A DNA stretch of 64,000 bases from Mycolicibacterium litorale (GCF_014218295.1 NZ_AP023287.1:186001-250000), one strand, 5' to 3'. Shown: positions 25,193 to 35,031, counted from the first letter of the stretch. Translations and numbers: made by a program. The notes: generated by a model from the letters alone, not told the origin.

Positions 25193-26830
25193 TCAGTCGG
25201 GATCGACGTCCGCCGGCTTGGCGCCGTACGTCGTTCCGGCGGCGAATCGCTGCGTCGACTGCGCCAGGACGTCGGCCACCCGGTCTCCGGGTGCCGGCAG
25301 TTGCGTTTCGGCCTGCCGAGCGATCCGAACGGTGGCCGGTGCGGCGCTCGGCATCGCGATGGTCGCCGAGGACGCTCCCCTCGGCAGCACCGTCGTATCG
25401 ACAGGGCGGCCGGCAGACATCTCGTACTGCCGCACAACGTCTTCGGTGCTGGTCTTCGGAGATTCCACCGGGCCGGTCGTCGCGGTGGCACCGGCCCGCA
25501 AGGCGATCGCGGTCACTGCGAAAGCCAGGAGGCACAGAACCACGTCGAAGGTTCCGGTGATCTGCTGTGCCAACGTGTTCCCGTAGACGTCGGTGATGTC
25601 GTCCGGATTCAGCGGCGCCACCCGGGGCATCAGCGCCACCCCGACGACGACCCGGCACACGGTCAGCACGAACAGCGTGCCGCTCAGTAGCCCCAGCAAC
25701 AGACGCGGTGCGCGGTTGCCTGCGCTGTTGATGTACAACCACGCCGCGACGGCGCCCGTGACGAGGTCGAAGGCCATCAGAGTCGTGCTGTTGTACGGGG
25801 GGTCAGGCAGTGCGAGCAGCGCGGACATGACGAGGTCGGCGATTCGCAGGATCGCTGAGCAGCCGCACCACACGGCGATCAGCAGCAGGCACTTCCGCGC
25901 CGCGGCTCGCCACGGTTCGAGTGATCCACGGGTCGACATCACCGTGCCGAACCCGACGAGCGCCGCCACGGCAACCCAGGCCACGTACCCCTCGAAACCG
26001 ACACCAGCGGTCGATGTGGTCTGCGCGATGCCGTGGAAGGCGTCGAGATCGCGGCCGACCGGCAGCAGCCAGAGCACACTGCCCGCGAGCAGCGTCGAAC
26101 CGCCGAGGAGGACGATGGACAACCGTGCCGCGGGCTGAGCCGACATACTCCACCGGGCCGCCAGCACGACGGGAACCACCGCGGCGATGCCGTATGTCAC
26201 CGCGGCAACGAAGACGGCCAGGTTCTGCGCTCCGGTGTCGGCATCGCCGATATGCGGTGCGACGAACCGGGTGCGCCAGTACAAGGTGAACAGCACGGCG
26301 GCGACCGACAGGACCAGCGAGGCGATGCCGATGATCCGGCCTGTGCGGTGTCCCGCCGTGGCGTCGGCATCGAATCCGGTGATCACCGGTGCGGCCGCCA
26401 GGAGCGCGCCCGCCAATCCGCACCACGCGCCCGGACCGACCCCCGGTGGCACCGCGGCAGTGCCACCGTTTCGGATCACCTCGATGACCGCGTACAGCAG
26501 GGATGCGGTGACCAGACCCAGGTATGGCACGTTCGACACCAGCCGGACCCGATCGAGTGCCCGCACGTCGGTGGCGCGGCGCATGCTGAGCCGTCCGAAG
26601 TGGCTGAGTCCCAACCCGGTCAGCGATGTCACCGCGGCCGCGACGAGCAGGAACACGAGCCAACCAGGAGACCCGGCGATGGTGACGCCGAACTCGATGC
26701 TCCAGGGAAGCAGGACTCCGAGAGCGGCCAGTGCTGCGGCGGCCGCGTCGCGGATCACATTGGCCCGCTGGAGTTCACCGGCTGCCGCGGCGGGGGTGTC
26801 GGTGGTCAGCCGAGCTGATGCGTAGGTCAT
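25193..26830 (-). CDS. polytopic membrane protein (about 12 TM), possible secretion channel
   Basis: A 545-aa protein of unrecognised family. I count about 12 hydrophobic helices between residues 25 and 450: four pairs in the first 300 residues, then longer segments such as CLLLIAVWCGCSAILRIADL. The last 90 residues are a cytosolic tail rich in Thr, Pro and Ala. The size and number of helices resemble EccD of ESX systems without EccD's N-terminal ubiquitin-like domain; that domain instead seems fused to the island's ATPase. The role as a translocation channel is an inference from context only. It is 10 bp downstream of the 784-aa gene and 10 bp upstream of the vWA gene. Confidence 0.75.
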   Translation of the reverse strand: MTYASARLTTDTPAAAAGELQRANVIRDAAAAALAALGVLLPWSIEFGVTIAGSPGWLVFLLVAAAVTSLTGLGLSHFGRLSMRRATDVRALDRVRLVSNVPYLGLVTASLLYAVIEVIRNGGTAAVPPGVGPGAWCGLAGALLAAAPVITGFDADATAGHRTGRIIGIASLVLSVAAVLFTLYWRTRFVAPHIGDADTGAQNLAVFVAAVTYGIAAVVPVVLAARWSMSAQPAARLSIVLLGGSTLLAGSVLWLLPVGRDLDAFHGIAQTTSTAGVGFEGYVAWVAVAALVGFGTVMSTRGSLEPWRAAARKCLLLIAVWCGCSAILRIADLVMSALLALPDPPYNSTTLMAFDLVTGAVAAWLYINSAGNRAPRLLLGLLSGTLFVLTVCRVVVGVALMPRVAPLNPDDITDVYGNTLAQQITGTFDVVLCLLAFAVTAIALRAGATATTGPVESPKTSTEDVVRQYEMSAGRPVDTTVLPRGASSATIAMPSAAPATVRIARQAETQLPAPGDRVADVLAQSTQRFAAGTTYGAKPADVDPD

Positions 26831-26840
26831 GTCGGGTCCC

Positions 26841-29195
26841 TCAGCTGCCGGATCCGAAGAGCCCGCCGAACGGCAGGTCGGGCAGCGTCGGCATGGGTAT
26901 GGACGGAATCGAAGGCAGCGAAGGTACCGACGGCGCCTCGACGGATGGGGCGCTGGGTGCCGGAACAGGCAGCTCCGGCAGGTCGATCACCGGAATCGAC
27001 GGCGCCTGTACGGGCGCCTCGATGACCGGTGGATCGAACACCGGCTCTTCGATGACCGGCGCTTCGATGACCGGCGCTTCGAAGACCGGAGGATCGATGA
27101 CCGGCGCCTGGATGACCGGGGCTTGAACGGCCGGCGGATCGATGATTGGCGCCTCGATGACCGGGGGGTCGATCGGGATGTCGACCACGGGCAGATCTCC
27201 CTTCGGCGAAGGCAGGTCGACCTTGGGACCCGGCAGGTTCACCCCGGGTGCGGGGACGCCGTCCGGGCTGAGGATCTCGGGGGGCTTCACCGGCAGCGGA
27301 CCCAGCTTCGGGCCGGAGACCCCGGGCACCGGCCCGGCGCCGGGCAGATCCCCGGCAGGTGCTTTACCCCAGGGAACCGGCGCTTCCGACGTCCCTCCCG
27401 GCACGGCAAGTGCGGTGTCCGGCAGTCTGGCGGTCAGGTCAGGATCGACCGGAAGGCTGCCCCGTGTGCCGGGAAGCCCGTCGGTGACCGTCTTCGGCAG
27501 CACTGTGCCGAGGACCGACGCTGATGGTGCACCCTCGGCGGTCTCGTCGGGTGCGGCCGCCTGGAGCGCTCCTACCTCGAGGATCTTGGTGTCGTCCGGT
27601 AGTACATCGGAGACCACCGGAGTCGCGGCGTTGGTCTTGAAGATCTGATCCGGGATGGCGTCGAGATCGGCACCGGTCGCCGATGCGCTGTCGGTGGTGT
27701 CGAACAGCGTGCCCTTATCGTCCGGTACCACCGCCACCTTTCCCAGGTCTTCCAGATCGGGACGGTCACTGTCGGCGCGGGCGGCGACATTCGTCGCGGT
27801 GTCCGCACCCGCGGCGACACCGGTGGCCACGGCGTCGATCGCGGTCTCACCGAGTAGGCGCATGTTGCCGACAAGCGCCAGCACTTGGCACGGGCTCCAG
27901 CGTGAGAAGTCCGGGATCAGCCGGGTCACGTATGCGGGTGCCTCGGGCACACCACCGAACCCCGGAGCGGAACCCGGTGGCGGCGGGAGGATCTGGCCGC
28001 CATTGGGCACCACACCGATCGTCCCGTCGCGGAAGAACTTGACGACCTCCGCACCGGTGTCGCCGGTCCCCACGGACCGCGACAGGGACTGGGTGCGGAA
28101 GGTGCGGGCCTCGGGTTCGACTCCCGGCGGCGGCAACTCCTCGACCATCGTCCAGGCGGGGCCGTCCGGGGTGACACCCTGACCCGGCGCCACGGGGAAG
28201 TACTTGCCGGCGACCGACTCCTCGTAAGACCGGACCGCCTGGCTGGTGGACTCGGGCCGGATGTTGAGCGCGACGCTGACCGCCAGCGTCGCGAAACCGA
28301 CCACGACCAGAGCGGCGACCGTGCTGCCCAGGAGCAGGGCTCGGGGCCGAGCGGCCGGCGGGTCGTCGTCGTCGGATTCGACCTCTTCGGGATCGACCGC
28401 GCTCAGCGGCTGCATGGGGGTCTGCATGGGCACCGCGCCGGACAGCTCGAAGTCCGAGTATCCGTCGACCTCCGAATACGCCAGCTGTTGCGCTTGCGGG
28501 CCGAGAACGGTGTTGGCAGCGTCCAGGTCGGCATGGCTGTGGTCCGCGAACGGTGACGCGGGTCGCCGCAGCGCCGCCAGCGCCGCCCCCCGCGCGATCG
28601 CGAACTCCGGCTGGTCGGGGAAGCGAAGGGGAACCGGCGAGGTCGCGCTGAGATCGGCGGTCAACGCATCGTCGATGGGCGCTCCGAGAACAATGACACT
28701 CGTTGCGCCGCCGGGCTCTTCGCCGAAGCGCTCCAGCAAGGTCCGATACGCCGCGCCGCGGTCACCGCCGACGATCGGCTCCACCGCGATCAACGAGGTG
28801 ACCTCGGCGGAGGCATCGATGATCGACAATGCGGCGGTGTGGTCGTCGCTCATCAACGACGCGGTGGTCTCACCGTCGACCAGCGACCGGGTCACCGCGG
28901 TGATCGCATCGGACTGGCGGACCACGGTGACCGCCGACAGGCCGGCGTCACTGAGCGCAGCGCGTAGGTGGGTCGCGAGGTCGGAGTCGGCGCTGCACAC
29001 GCTGGTGCCGACGAGCCGGTGACCGGATTCGGTCAGCAGGCGATCCGTCGAGACCACCGTGGACACCAGCGCCTCGAAGGACTGGCCGCTCAGGTCGACG
29101 ACGGATTGATCGATCGCCGCGTGCGGTGCCGCAGCGTCGAGCAGGGCGATACGGGCCTCTGCTCCCTCGACGGTCACCCCGAGTCTGACGTCCAT
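26841..29195 (-). CDS. membrane protein with actin-like N-domain and Pro-rich extracytoplasmic tail
   Basis: About 784 aa from ATG 29195 (GAGGTGG ribosome site; GTG 29207 is an alternative). Residues 1-210 look like the first half of an actin/Hsp70-like ATPase fold (DVRLGVTVEGAEARIALLD, SIIDASAEVTSLIAVEPIVGG, GARGAALAAL-like end) but I cannot show a full nucleotide site. One membrane helix at about 290-315, then a long extracytoplasmic region ending in over 200 residues of Pro/Val/Ile-rich repeats (PVIEAP, PPVFEAP, SIPSIP) and FGGLFGSGS. This could reach through the periplasm or cell wall. Mycobacterial paralogues with this N-domain exist as far as I recall; function unknown. First gene of the minus-strand island operon. 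Confidence 0.75.
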   Translation of the reverse strand: MDVRLGVTVEGAEARIALLDAAAPHAAIDQSVVDLSGQSFEALVSTVVSTDRLLTESGHRLVGTSVCSADSDLATHLRAALSDAGLSAVTVVRQSDAITAVTRSLVDGETTASLMSDDHTAALSIIDASAEVTSLIAVEPIVGGDRGAAYRTLLERFGEEPGGATSVIVLGAPIDDALTADLSATSPVPLRFPDQPEFAIARGAALAALRRPASPFADHSHADLDAANTVLGPQAQQLAYSEVDGYSDFELSGAVPMQTPMQPLSAVDPEEVESDDDDPPAARPRALLLGSTVAALVVVGFATLAVSVALNIRPESTSQAVRSYEESVAGKYFPVAPGQGVTPDGPAWTMVEELPPPGVEPEARTFRTQSLSRSVGTGDTGAEVVKFFRDGTIGVVPNGGQILPPPPGSAPGFGGVPEAPAYVTRLIPDFSRWSPCQVLALVGNMRLLGETAIDAVATGVAAGADTATNVAARADSDRPDLEDLGKVAVVPDDKGTLFDTTDSASATGADLDAIPDQIFKTNAATPVVSDVLPDDTKILEVGALQAAAPDETAEGAPSASVLGTVLPKTVTDGLPGTRGSLPVDPDLTARLPDTALAVPGGTSEAPVPWGKAPAGDLPGAGPVPGVSGPKLGPLPVKPPEILSPDGVPAPGVNLPGPKVDLPSPKGDLPVVDIPIDPPVIEAPIIDPPAVQAPVIQAPVIDPPVFEAPVIEAPVIEEPVFDPPVIEAPVQAPSIPVIDLPELPVPAPSAPSVEAPSVPSLPSIPSIPMPTLPDLPFGGLFGSGS
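26998..27180. repeat. imperfect tandem repeats in the Pro-rich tail
   Basis: Degenerate 15-bp units (plus-strand reading ATGACCGGCGCCTCG and variants GGATCGATGACCGGC) repeat about ten times and encode PVIEAP/PVIDPP motifs of the 784-aa protein. Length variation between strains is likely here. Confidence 0.75.
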
Positions 29196-29387
29196 CTCGA
29201 TTCCCACCTCTTCGTTACGCCACCGAGACCTAAGACGGGCCCGGGCAATGCCGACGTACGTTCACGATCGTCACCCGACGGGATTCGAGCAAAGTTCGTA
29301 CAGCATCGTCGGACGATCGTGGCATTTCCCCGACGTCCGGGGTATCGGCCGTTCGGAGGACGCCGGAGTATTTGCGAACGTGAGCAT

Positions 29388-29762
29388 TCAACGTCCGGCG
29401 CCGATGTGTGTGCGGTAGACGTACAACGCCATGACGACGGCCCCGAGCACGAGGTAGATGCCGCTGATGACCATCGACGCCTTCGCCAGTCCGCTCGCGC
29501 CCTGTCCGGCGTCGACGGCCTGACGGTGCGCGACGAACGACAGGGGCAGCGTGAGCGGCGCCACGACCAGACCGAAGAGGAGACTTGCCACGAACGCCAC
29601 CGCCGCCAGCCGGTTCCCGGCCGGGCTCGGTGAGGGGCCGGACGTGGCTGGCGCGGCGGGTATGGACGACGAGCTCTCGCCCACCGTGAAACCCGAGCCG
29701 AACCTGCTGGGCGGCAGCGCGGAATTCGCCAACGCGTGTGCCTCCCGCCGACGTTCGCCCAT
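29388..29762 (-). CDS. small DUF4190-like membrane protein
   Basis: About 124 aa. A 45-residue disordered N-terminus is followed by RLAAVAFVASLLFGLVVAPLTLPLSFVAHRQAVDAGQGASGLAKASMVISGIYLVLGAVVMALY, a DUF4190-type pair of membrane helices with a short charged loop. ATG 29762 has no clear ribosome site; a TTG at codon 11 has GGGAGG 8 nt upstream and may be the true start. Divergent from the RDD/ATPase operon across about 200 bp. Function unknown; it belongs to the island by position. Confidence 0.7.
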   Translation of the reverse strand: MGERRREAHALANSALPPSRFGSGFTVGESSSSIPAAPATSGPSPSPAGNRLAAVAFVASLLFGLVVAPLTLPLSFVAHRQAVDAGQGASGLAKASMVISGIYLVLGAVVMALYVYRTHIGAGR

Positions 29763-29962
29763 TTGCTGACCACGAGCTTCTCATTCCGGACACGGGTGCG
29801 GGCAATCGTACGATCGGGCGACAACAATCCGTCTCCCATCGACCCAGCGAAGACTAATCTCTTGCCGAACGATCACCGGTCGGCGCAGGCGTGCGCGTAC
29901 GCCGCCGGTCACGACCGGATCACGGTCTATGCAGATGTGCACGGGGTGGACGGAGACGACCG

Positions 29963-30649
29963 ATGCCGGTCAAGCCAGGCGGGATGGCACTCGAGTGCCC
30001 GCAGTGCGGCTCCGGCGTGGCGCCCAACGCCAGGTTCTGCCCAGCCTGCGGCCAACCGTTGACAGCACGCGTCCCGGTGGCACGGCCCGCCGCCTCGTCC
30101 GTGTCACGCACCGCCTCCGCCGAGCCGGCCGGCGCACCTGCCCAGATCCGATTCGCCGGGGGGCGCGTCCGGTGCACCTCCTTCCTGCTCGATTTCGCGG
30201 CGATGATCAGTCCCGCACTGCCGTTGTCCACCGCGGCGGCAGTGCTCGGAGTCGCCGAGGTCATCTCCATCGTGGTGCCGGTCGCGTTCGTGGCGGTGTG
30301 GCTGTGGATGCAGATCTGGCAGGGCCTGACCGGTAAGACCTTCGGCAAAGCGATGCTGGGGCTGCGGCTGGTGCGCACCGCCGACCATCGACCGCCCGGC
30401 GTGGCCGCCACGCTGCTGCGTAGCGCGGCTTGCGTGGCGACCCTCGGGTCGGCCGGTCTGCCGGTGCTGGTGAGTCCGGCGCCGAGGGACGGGTGGCACG
30501 ACCGGCTCAGCGGCCTCACCGTGCTCGACGTCGCCGCCGGTGCCAATCCGTTGGGGCCGCGTCAACGCGCAACCCTGCGGCGATCCACCGACCCGGGACT
30601 GAACCGAGTTCATTCCCCCGTTCCGGTCCCGGCAGTGAGGCGCGGGTAA
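29963..30649 (+). CDS. zinc-ribbon RDD-family membrane protein
   Basis: About 228 aa. N-terminal double zinc knuckle CPQCGSGVAPNARFCPACG (residues about 11-30), a Pro/Ala-rich linker, then an RDD domain (GGRVRCTSFLLDFAAMI, KTFGKAMLGLRLVR, DGWHDRLSGLTVLD) with three membrane helices. RDD proteins occur next to many type VII and other secretion loci but their job is unsettled. ATG 29963 has GGAG 10 nt upstream; ATG 29984 is an alternative. Its stop overlaps the ATPase start (TAATG), so it is the first gene of the plus-strand secretion operon. Confidence 0.85.
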   Translation: MPVKPGGMALECPQCGSGVAPNARFCPACGQPLTARVPVARPAASSVSRTASAEPAGAPAQIRFAGGRVRCTSFLLDFAAMISPALPLSTAAAVLGVAEVISIVVPVAFVAVWLWMQIWQGLTGKTFGKAMLGLRLVRTADHRPPGVAATLLRSAACVATLGSAGLPVLVSPAPRDGWHDRLSGLTVLDVAAGANPLGPRQRATLRRSTDPGLNRVHSPVPVPAVRRG

Positions 30650-33600
30650 TGCAGGCCAAGTTCATCTTCCGCCGCCCGGACGGAAGTACCGCGCAGGTCG
30701 CCGTCACCGCCGACGCGACCGCGTCGGTGGCTGATCTGGCGCACGCCCTGGTGGTCAGTGATCCCGAGCAGCACCGTCGGCCGGGCGGCGCCCTGACCCT
30801 CAAGCTGGAGCACAGTGCGTCCGAACTGGACGCGGCGGGACGCTTTCTCGATCCCGCTCGAACGCTGGTCGATTCGGGGTTGCGGTCGGGGTCGACGGTG
30901 AGTGTCGCGGCCGCGGCCGACACCGTGTCCCGTCGGCGACGCGGCCGCGCGGCCGCCGTGGTGCGGGTGCTCGAGGGGCCCGATGCGGGCCGTGAGTTCC
31001 CGCTCGCGTCGGGAAATTCGTCGGTCGGCACCGGGATCGCCAACGATGTGGTGCTGAGCGACGGCGGGATCGCCGATGTCCACGCCGCCGTCACGGTGGG
31101 GGAGAGCATCGAGATCGTCAATCTCGCCGGCCCCTCCGATGTCCGAATCGGTGGCCAGCCGGTGCAGCGGGCCATCGTCGGCGCCACCGACGTCGTTCAG
31201 CTCGCGGGCACCGCGCTGGCGGTGCTGCCCACCGTCCGGCCCGGTGCCGCGCAAAGCGACAGTGTCGCCATCGAATTCAACCGCTCGCCGCGTGTGGTCG
31301 CCCGGTTCGAGGAACGCGAGTTCGCCGCACCGAAGCCGCCTCGGCTTCCCGAACCGACCCGGTTGCCGATCGTCTCGATGCTGGCCCCGCTACTGATGGG
31401 CCTGGTTTTGTACGCGGTCACCCGCAGCATGCTGGCCTTGGTGTTCATCGCGCTCAGCCCGCTGCTGATGGCCGGGATGTACGTCGACACCGCGATGCAG
31501 GCGCGCAAGAAGCACCGGGACGATTCGCGGCGATTCGCGGAATCACTGCGGGCGCTGGCAGTCGAACTCACCGACGTCCAGCGGGTCGAACGCGCGGTCC
31601 GGTTGGCCGAGGCGCCAGCGCTGGACCAGGTGGTCGAGGCCATTCATCGGCTCGGACCGTTGCTGTGGACCCACCGGCCGGAACACCCCGCCTTCCTCAC
31701 GGTGCGGCTCGGCCTCGGCGACGCCCAGTCGCGATGCCGAATCCGGCTGTCCGACATCGAAAGCGCCGAAGCCGAGTACGTCGGGCAGCTCCGGGACCTT
31801 CAGGAGCAGTTCGCCACCGTCAAGGACGTGCCGATCGTCGCGGACCTGCGGGCGTCCGGCGCGCTGGGTGTCTGCGGACCACGCGGGCTCGTCGACGGGG
31901 TCGCGCGCGGCATCATGATGCAGTTGGCCGGTCTGCACTCACCGGCCGACCTGACGATCACGGCGTTCAGCTCGCCACAGTCGCGGGCGTCCTGGCAGTG
32001 GCTGGAGTGGTTGCCGCACACGGGTTCCGCCCACAGCCCGCTGTCGGGAAACCACCTGACCGACAGCGTCAACGGCGGGCAGGCGCTGCTGTCCCGGCTC
32101 GAGGACCTGGTCAAGCAGCGTTCCCTCGACACAGGTGACGTCGGGCTCGACGGCGCGGCGGGGTCGGCAGTTGTCCCGGCGGTCGTCGTACTCGTCGAGG
32201 ACACCGCGCCCATCGACCGGTCGCGGTTGACGCGGCTCGCAGAGAACGGTGGCGCCGTCGGCGTTTACGTGATCTGGGTGGCGACCCAGGTGGCCGGCCT
32301 GCCCGCCGCGTGCCGCACCTTCGTCCTGGTGGAGAGCGAGGCCGCGGGCGCCACTGTGGGCGAGGTCCGTCACGGCCGCCACGACTTCCCGGTGGCGTGT
32401 ACGAGCGTCGACGTCCCGGACGCCCGTCAGATCGCCCTCCTGCTCGCGCCGGTGGTGGATGTCGGCGCGGCCACCGACGACGCCACCGATCTGCCGCGGT
32501 CCGTGTCCTATCTGGCTTTGGCCGGGACACGGGTCGCCACCGAACCGCACGCGATCGCATCTCAGTGGGCCGCGAACGCCACGCCGGCCGGGCACTCGGC
32601 GGGCCTGCGGGCGCTGGTGGGGTCGACCGGCGCTCAGGATTTCCATTTGGACCTGCGGGAGCATGGCCCGCACGCCCTTGTCGGCGGTACGACCGGAGCC
32701 GGCAAGAGTGAGTTCCTGCAGTCGTGGATCATCGGGATGGCGGCGGCGCACAGCCCGCAGCGCGTGAGCTTCTTACTCGTCGACTACAAGGGCGGTACCG
32801 CCTTCGCCGACTGTGTGAACCTGCCGCACACCGTCGGTCTGGTCACCGATCTGACCCCGCACCTGGTGCGTCGGGCCCTGACGTCGCTGGGCGCCGAGAT
32901 CCGCCGCCGCGAGCAGCTGCTCAACGTCAAACGGGCCAAAGATCTGGTGTCGTTGGAGCAGACCGGCGATCCGGACACCCCGCCCAGCCTCGTCATCGTC
33001 GTCGACGAATTCGCGGCACTGGCCTCCGAGGTGCCGGAGTTCGTCGACGGGGTCATCGACGTCGCGCAACGCGGACGGTCACTCGGACTGCACCTGGTGC
33101 TGGCGACCCAGCGTCCCGCAGGTGTGATCCGGGAGAACCTACGCGCGAACACCAATCTGCGAATCGCGCTGCGCCTGAACGATGTCGACGATTCACTCGA
33201 TGTGATCGACGATCCGTTGGCGGCGTTCTTCCCGCCGGAGATCCCCGGCCGCGCGGCGGCCAAGACCGGTCCCGGCCGGTTGACCGCCTTCCAGACCGCC
33301 TACGTGGGTGGCTGGACCAGCGAACAGCCCGAGCAGGCTCCGATCGACATCGTGGAGTTCGTCTTCGGGCGCCGCCGACCGTGGGTCGACCGCACCTCCG
33401 CGCCCGGTGTGAACCGGCCGGCTGGGCCCAACGACATCGCCCGACTGACGGCGGCGATCGGGTCCGCCGCGCGGCAACATCGCATCCCGCCGCCCCGCAA
33501 ACCATGGCTGGCACCACTGGCCGCCACATACGCGCTCGAGGACCTGGTGCGGCAATCGGAGACGTCGGCGCTGGCCATCGGCGTGCGGGACGCGCCGGCC

Positions 33601-35031
33601 GAACAGGCGCAGACGATCGAGACCTTCGCGCCCGACAGTGCCGGCAACATGGCGGTCATCGGCACCGGCGGTTCCGGTAAGTCAACTGCCCTTCGTACGC
33701 TGGCGATCTCGGCGGCGCTCAACGCCCAGGACGGCCCCGTCCACGTCTACTGCCTGGACTTCGCGTCCGGCAGCCTGAAGATGCTGGAAACGCTGCCGCA
33801 CGTCGCGGCCGTCGTCGGCGCCGACGACGAGGAGCGCATCGGCCGCATCCTTCGCCGGCTGACGGGTCTGCTCGACGAACGCGCCCGTAAGTTCGCGCGG
33901 GTCAACGCCTCGACCCTGACCGAGTACCGCAGGCTGGCCGATCCGCAGGAGCCGCGGGTCCTGCTGCTGCTCGATGCCATCGGACCGTTCCGTGAGCGGT
34001 ACGAACACGTCTCTCAAACACCATATTTCGCCATGCTGAGCCAGATCGCGTCGGACGGCCGCATGCTGGGCGTGCACGTCGTGATCACCGCGGATCGGCC
34101 GGCCGCCATCCCGTCGTCGTTGGCGTCGACGATTCAGCGGCGCCTGGTGCTGCGGTTGGCCTCCGATGACGACTATGTGCTGGCCGGTGTGCCCGCCGAC
34201 ATCCTGTCGGCCACCTCGCCGCAGGGCCGGGCGATCCTGGACGGGCTGGAGTTGCAGGTCGGGGTGTTGGGCGGTGACGCCAACGTGGCGGTGCAGGCGC
34301 GCGCCGTCGAGCGGTTGGCCGAACAGATGCGGCGCAGCGGGGCGCCGACACCACTGCCCGTGGAACGTCTGTCTGAACGCATCGAACTCGATGCGCTGCC
34401 GGCGGATTCGTCGATGGACTCGGTGACGATCGGGGTCGCTGACGAAACCCTCTCGCCGATCGGGGTGCGGATGGGGGGACCGTTCCTGGTGACCGGCCCA
34501 CCGGGAAGCGGGCGTTCGACGGCGTTGGTCACCTTGGCTCAGGCGATGCGCCGCAGGCATCCCGATGCGCGCATCGTGCACCTGGCACCGTCGGCCTCGA
34601 CGATCGCCACTCTCGACGTCTGGAGCGAGACCGCGAGCGGGCAGGAACCGGTGATGGATCTGGTCAACACGTTGTTGCTCGATCCGGCCGCGGGGTCGGC
34701 CCAGAGGTTGATGGTCGTCATCGAGGGCGTGGCGGAATTCGGCGGTACGGGCGCGGAGAACGAGTTGGCGCAGCTTGTCAAGGCGCTCGGAGATACCGCC
34801 TTCGTCGTGGGGGAGAGCGAGGTCTCAGGGTGGGGACAGGCGTGGCTGCTGGCCCAGCCGTTCAAGGCGGCCCGCCGCGGTCTGCTGTTGTGGCCCAACG
34901 GGATCGAGGCCGACAGCCTGTTCAGCACGCCGATCGGCGTAGTGCGCCGCAGTGACTTCCCACCCGGCCGGGGCGTGCGCATCGAACGCGGTAAGGGGGT
35001 GTGGATGCAGGTGGCTCAACCCGTCATCTAG
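30649..35031 (+). CDS. EccC/EssC-like type VII secretion ATPase: ubiquitin-like, FHA, TM, three FtsK domains
   Basis: About 1460 aa. Residues 1-88 look like a beta-grasp (ubiquitin/YukD-like) domain ending SGLRSGSTVSV. An FHA-like domain spans about 105-195, with NDVVL and VHA kept but the phosphothreonine-binding Arg and Ser replaced (VGTG, IADVH). Two membrane helices lie at about 244-287. FtsK/SpoIIIE ATPase 1 has an intact Walker A (GGTTGAGKSEF, about 679) and Walker B (VIVVDEF). ATPase 2 has GTGGSGKST (about 1004) but LLLLDA in place of DE. ATPase 3 has GPPGSGRST (Lys to Arg, about 1282) and no Walker B acid. Such degeneration of the later ATPases is typical of EccC/EssC. It should power export of the WXG100 proteins encoded next. 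Confidence 0.92.
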   Translation: MQAKFIFRRPDGSTAQVAVTADATASVADLAHALVVSDPEQHRRPGGALTLKLEHSASELDAAGRFLDPARTLVDSGLRSGSTVSVAAAADTVSRRRRGRAAAVVRVLEGPDAGREFPLASGNSSVGTGIANDVVLSDGGIADVHAAVTVGESIEIVNLAGPSDVRIGGQPVQRAIVGATDVVQLAGTALAVLPTVRPGAAQSDSVAIEFNRSPRVVARFEEREFAAPKPPRLPEPTRLPIVSMLAPLLMGLVLYAVTRSMLALVFIALSPLLMAGMYVDTAMQARKKHRDDSRRFAESLRALAVELTDVQRVERAVRLAEAPALDQVVEAIHRLGPLLWTHRPEHPAFLTVRLGLGDAQSRCRIRLSDIESAEAEYVGQLRDLQEQFATVKDVPIVADLRASGALGVCGPRGLVDGVARGIMMQLAGLHSPADLTITAFSSPQSRASWQWLEWLPHTGSAHSPLSGNHLTDSVNGGQALLSRLEDLVKQRSLDTGDVGLDGAAGSAVVPAVVVLVEDTAPIDRSRLTRLAENGGAVGVYVIWVATQVAGLPAACRTFVLVESEAAGATVGEVRHGRHDFPVACTSVDVPDARQIALLLAPVVDVGAATDDATDLPRSVSYLALAGTRVATEPHAIASQWAANATPAGHSAGLRALVGSTGAQDFHLDLREHGPHALVGGTTGAGKSEFLQSWIIGMAAAHSPQRVSFLLVDYKGGTAFADCVNLPHTVGLVTDLTPHLVRRALTSLGAEIRRREQLLNVKRAKDLVSLEQTGDPDTPPSLVIVVDEFAALASEVPEFVDGVIDVAQRGRSLGLHLVLATQRPAGVIRENLRANTNLRIALRLNDVDDSLDVIDDPLAAFFPPEIPGRAAAKTGPGRLTAFQTAYVGGWTSEQPEQAPIDIVEFVFGRRRPWVDRTSAPGVNRPAGPNDIARLTAAIGSAARQHRIPPPRKPWLAPLAATYALEDLVRQSETSALAIGVRDAPAEQAQTIETFAPDSAGNMAVIGTGGSGKSTALRTLAISAALNAQDGPVHVYCLDFASGSLKMLETLPHVAAVVGADDEERIGRILRRLTGLLDERARKFARVNASTLTEYRRLADPQEPRVLLLLDAIGPFRERYEHVSQTPYFAMLSQIASDGRMLGVHVVITADRPAAIPSSLASTIQRRLVLRLASDDDYVLAGVPADILSATSPQGRAILDGLELQVGVLGGDANVAVQARAVERLAEQMRRSGAPTPLPVERLSERIELDALPADSSMDSVTIGVADETLSPIGVRMGGPFLVTGPPGSGRSTALVTLAQAMRRRHPDARIVHLAPSASTIATLDVWSETASGQEPVMDLVNTLLLDPAAGSAQRLMVVIEGVAEFGGTGAENELAQLVKALGDTAFVVGESEVSGWGQAWLLAQPFKAARRGLLLWPNGIEADSLFSTPIGVVRRSDFPPGRGVRIERGKGVWMQVAQPVI

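Noticed and set aside
22332-35031. Type VI secretion-style phosphorylation pathway
   Set aside because: Kinase and phosphatase are present, but no T6SS sheath, Hcp or VgrG genes exist, and the FHA domain lacks phosphothreonine-binding residues; only a loose analogy remains.
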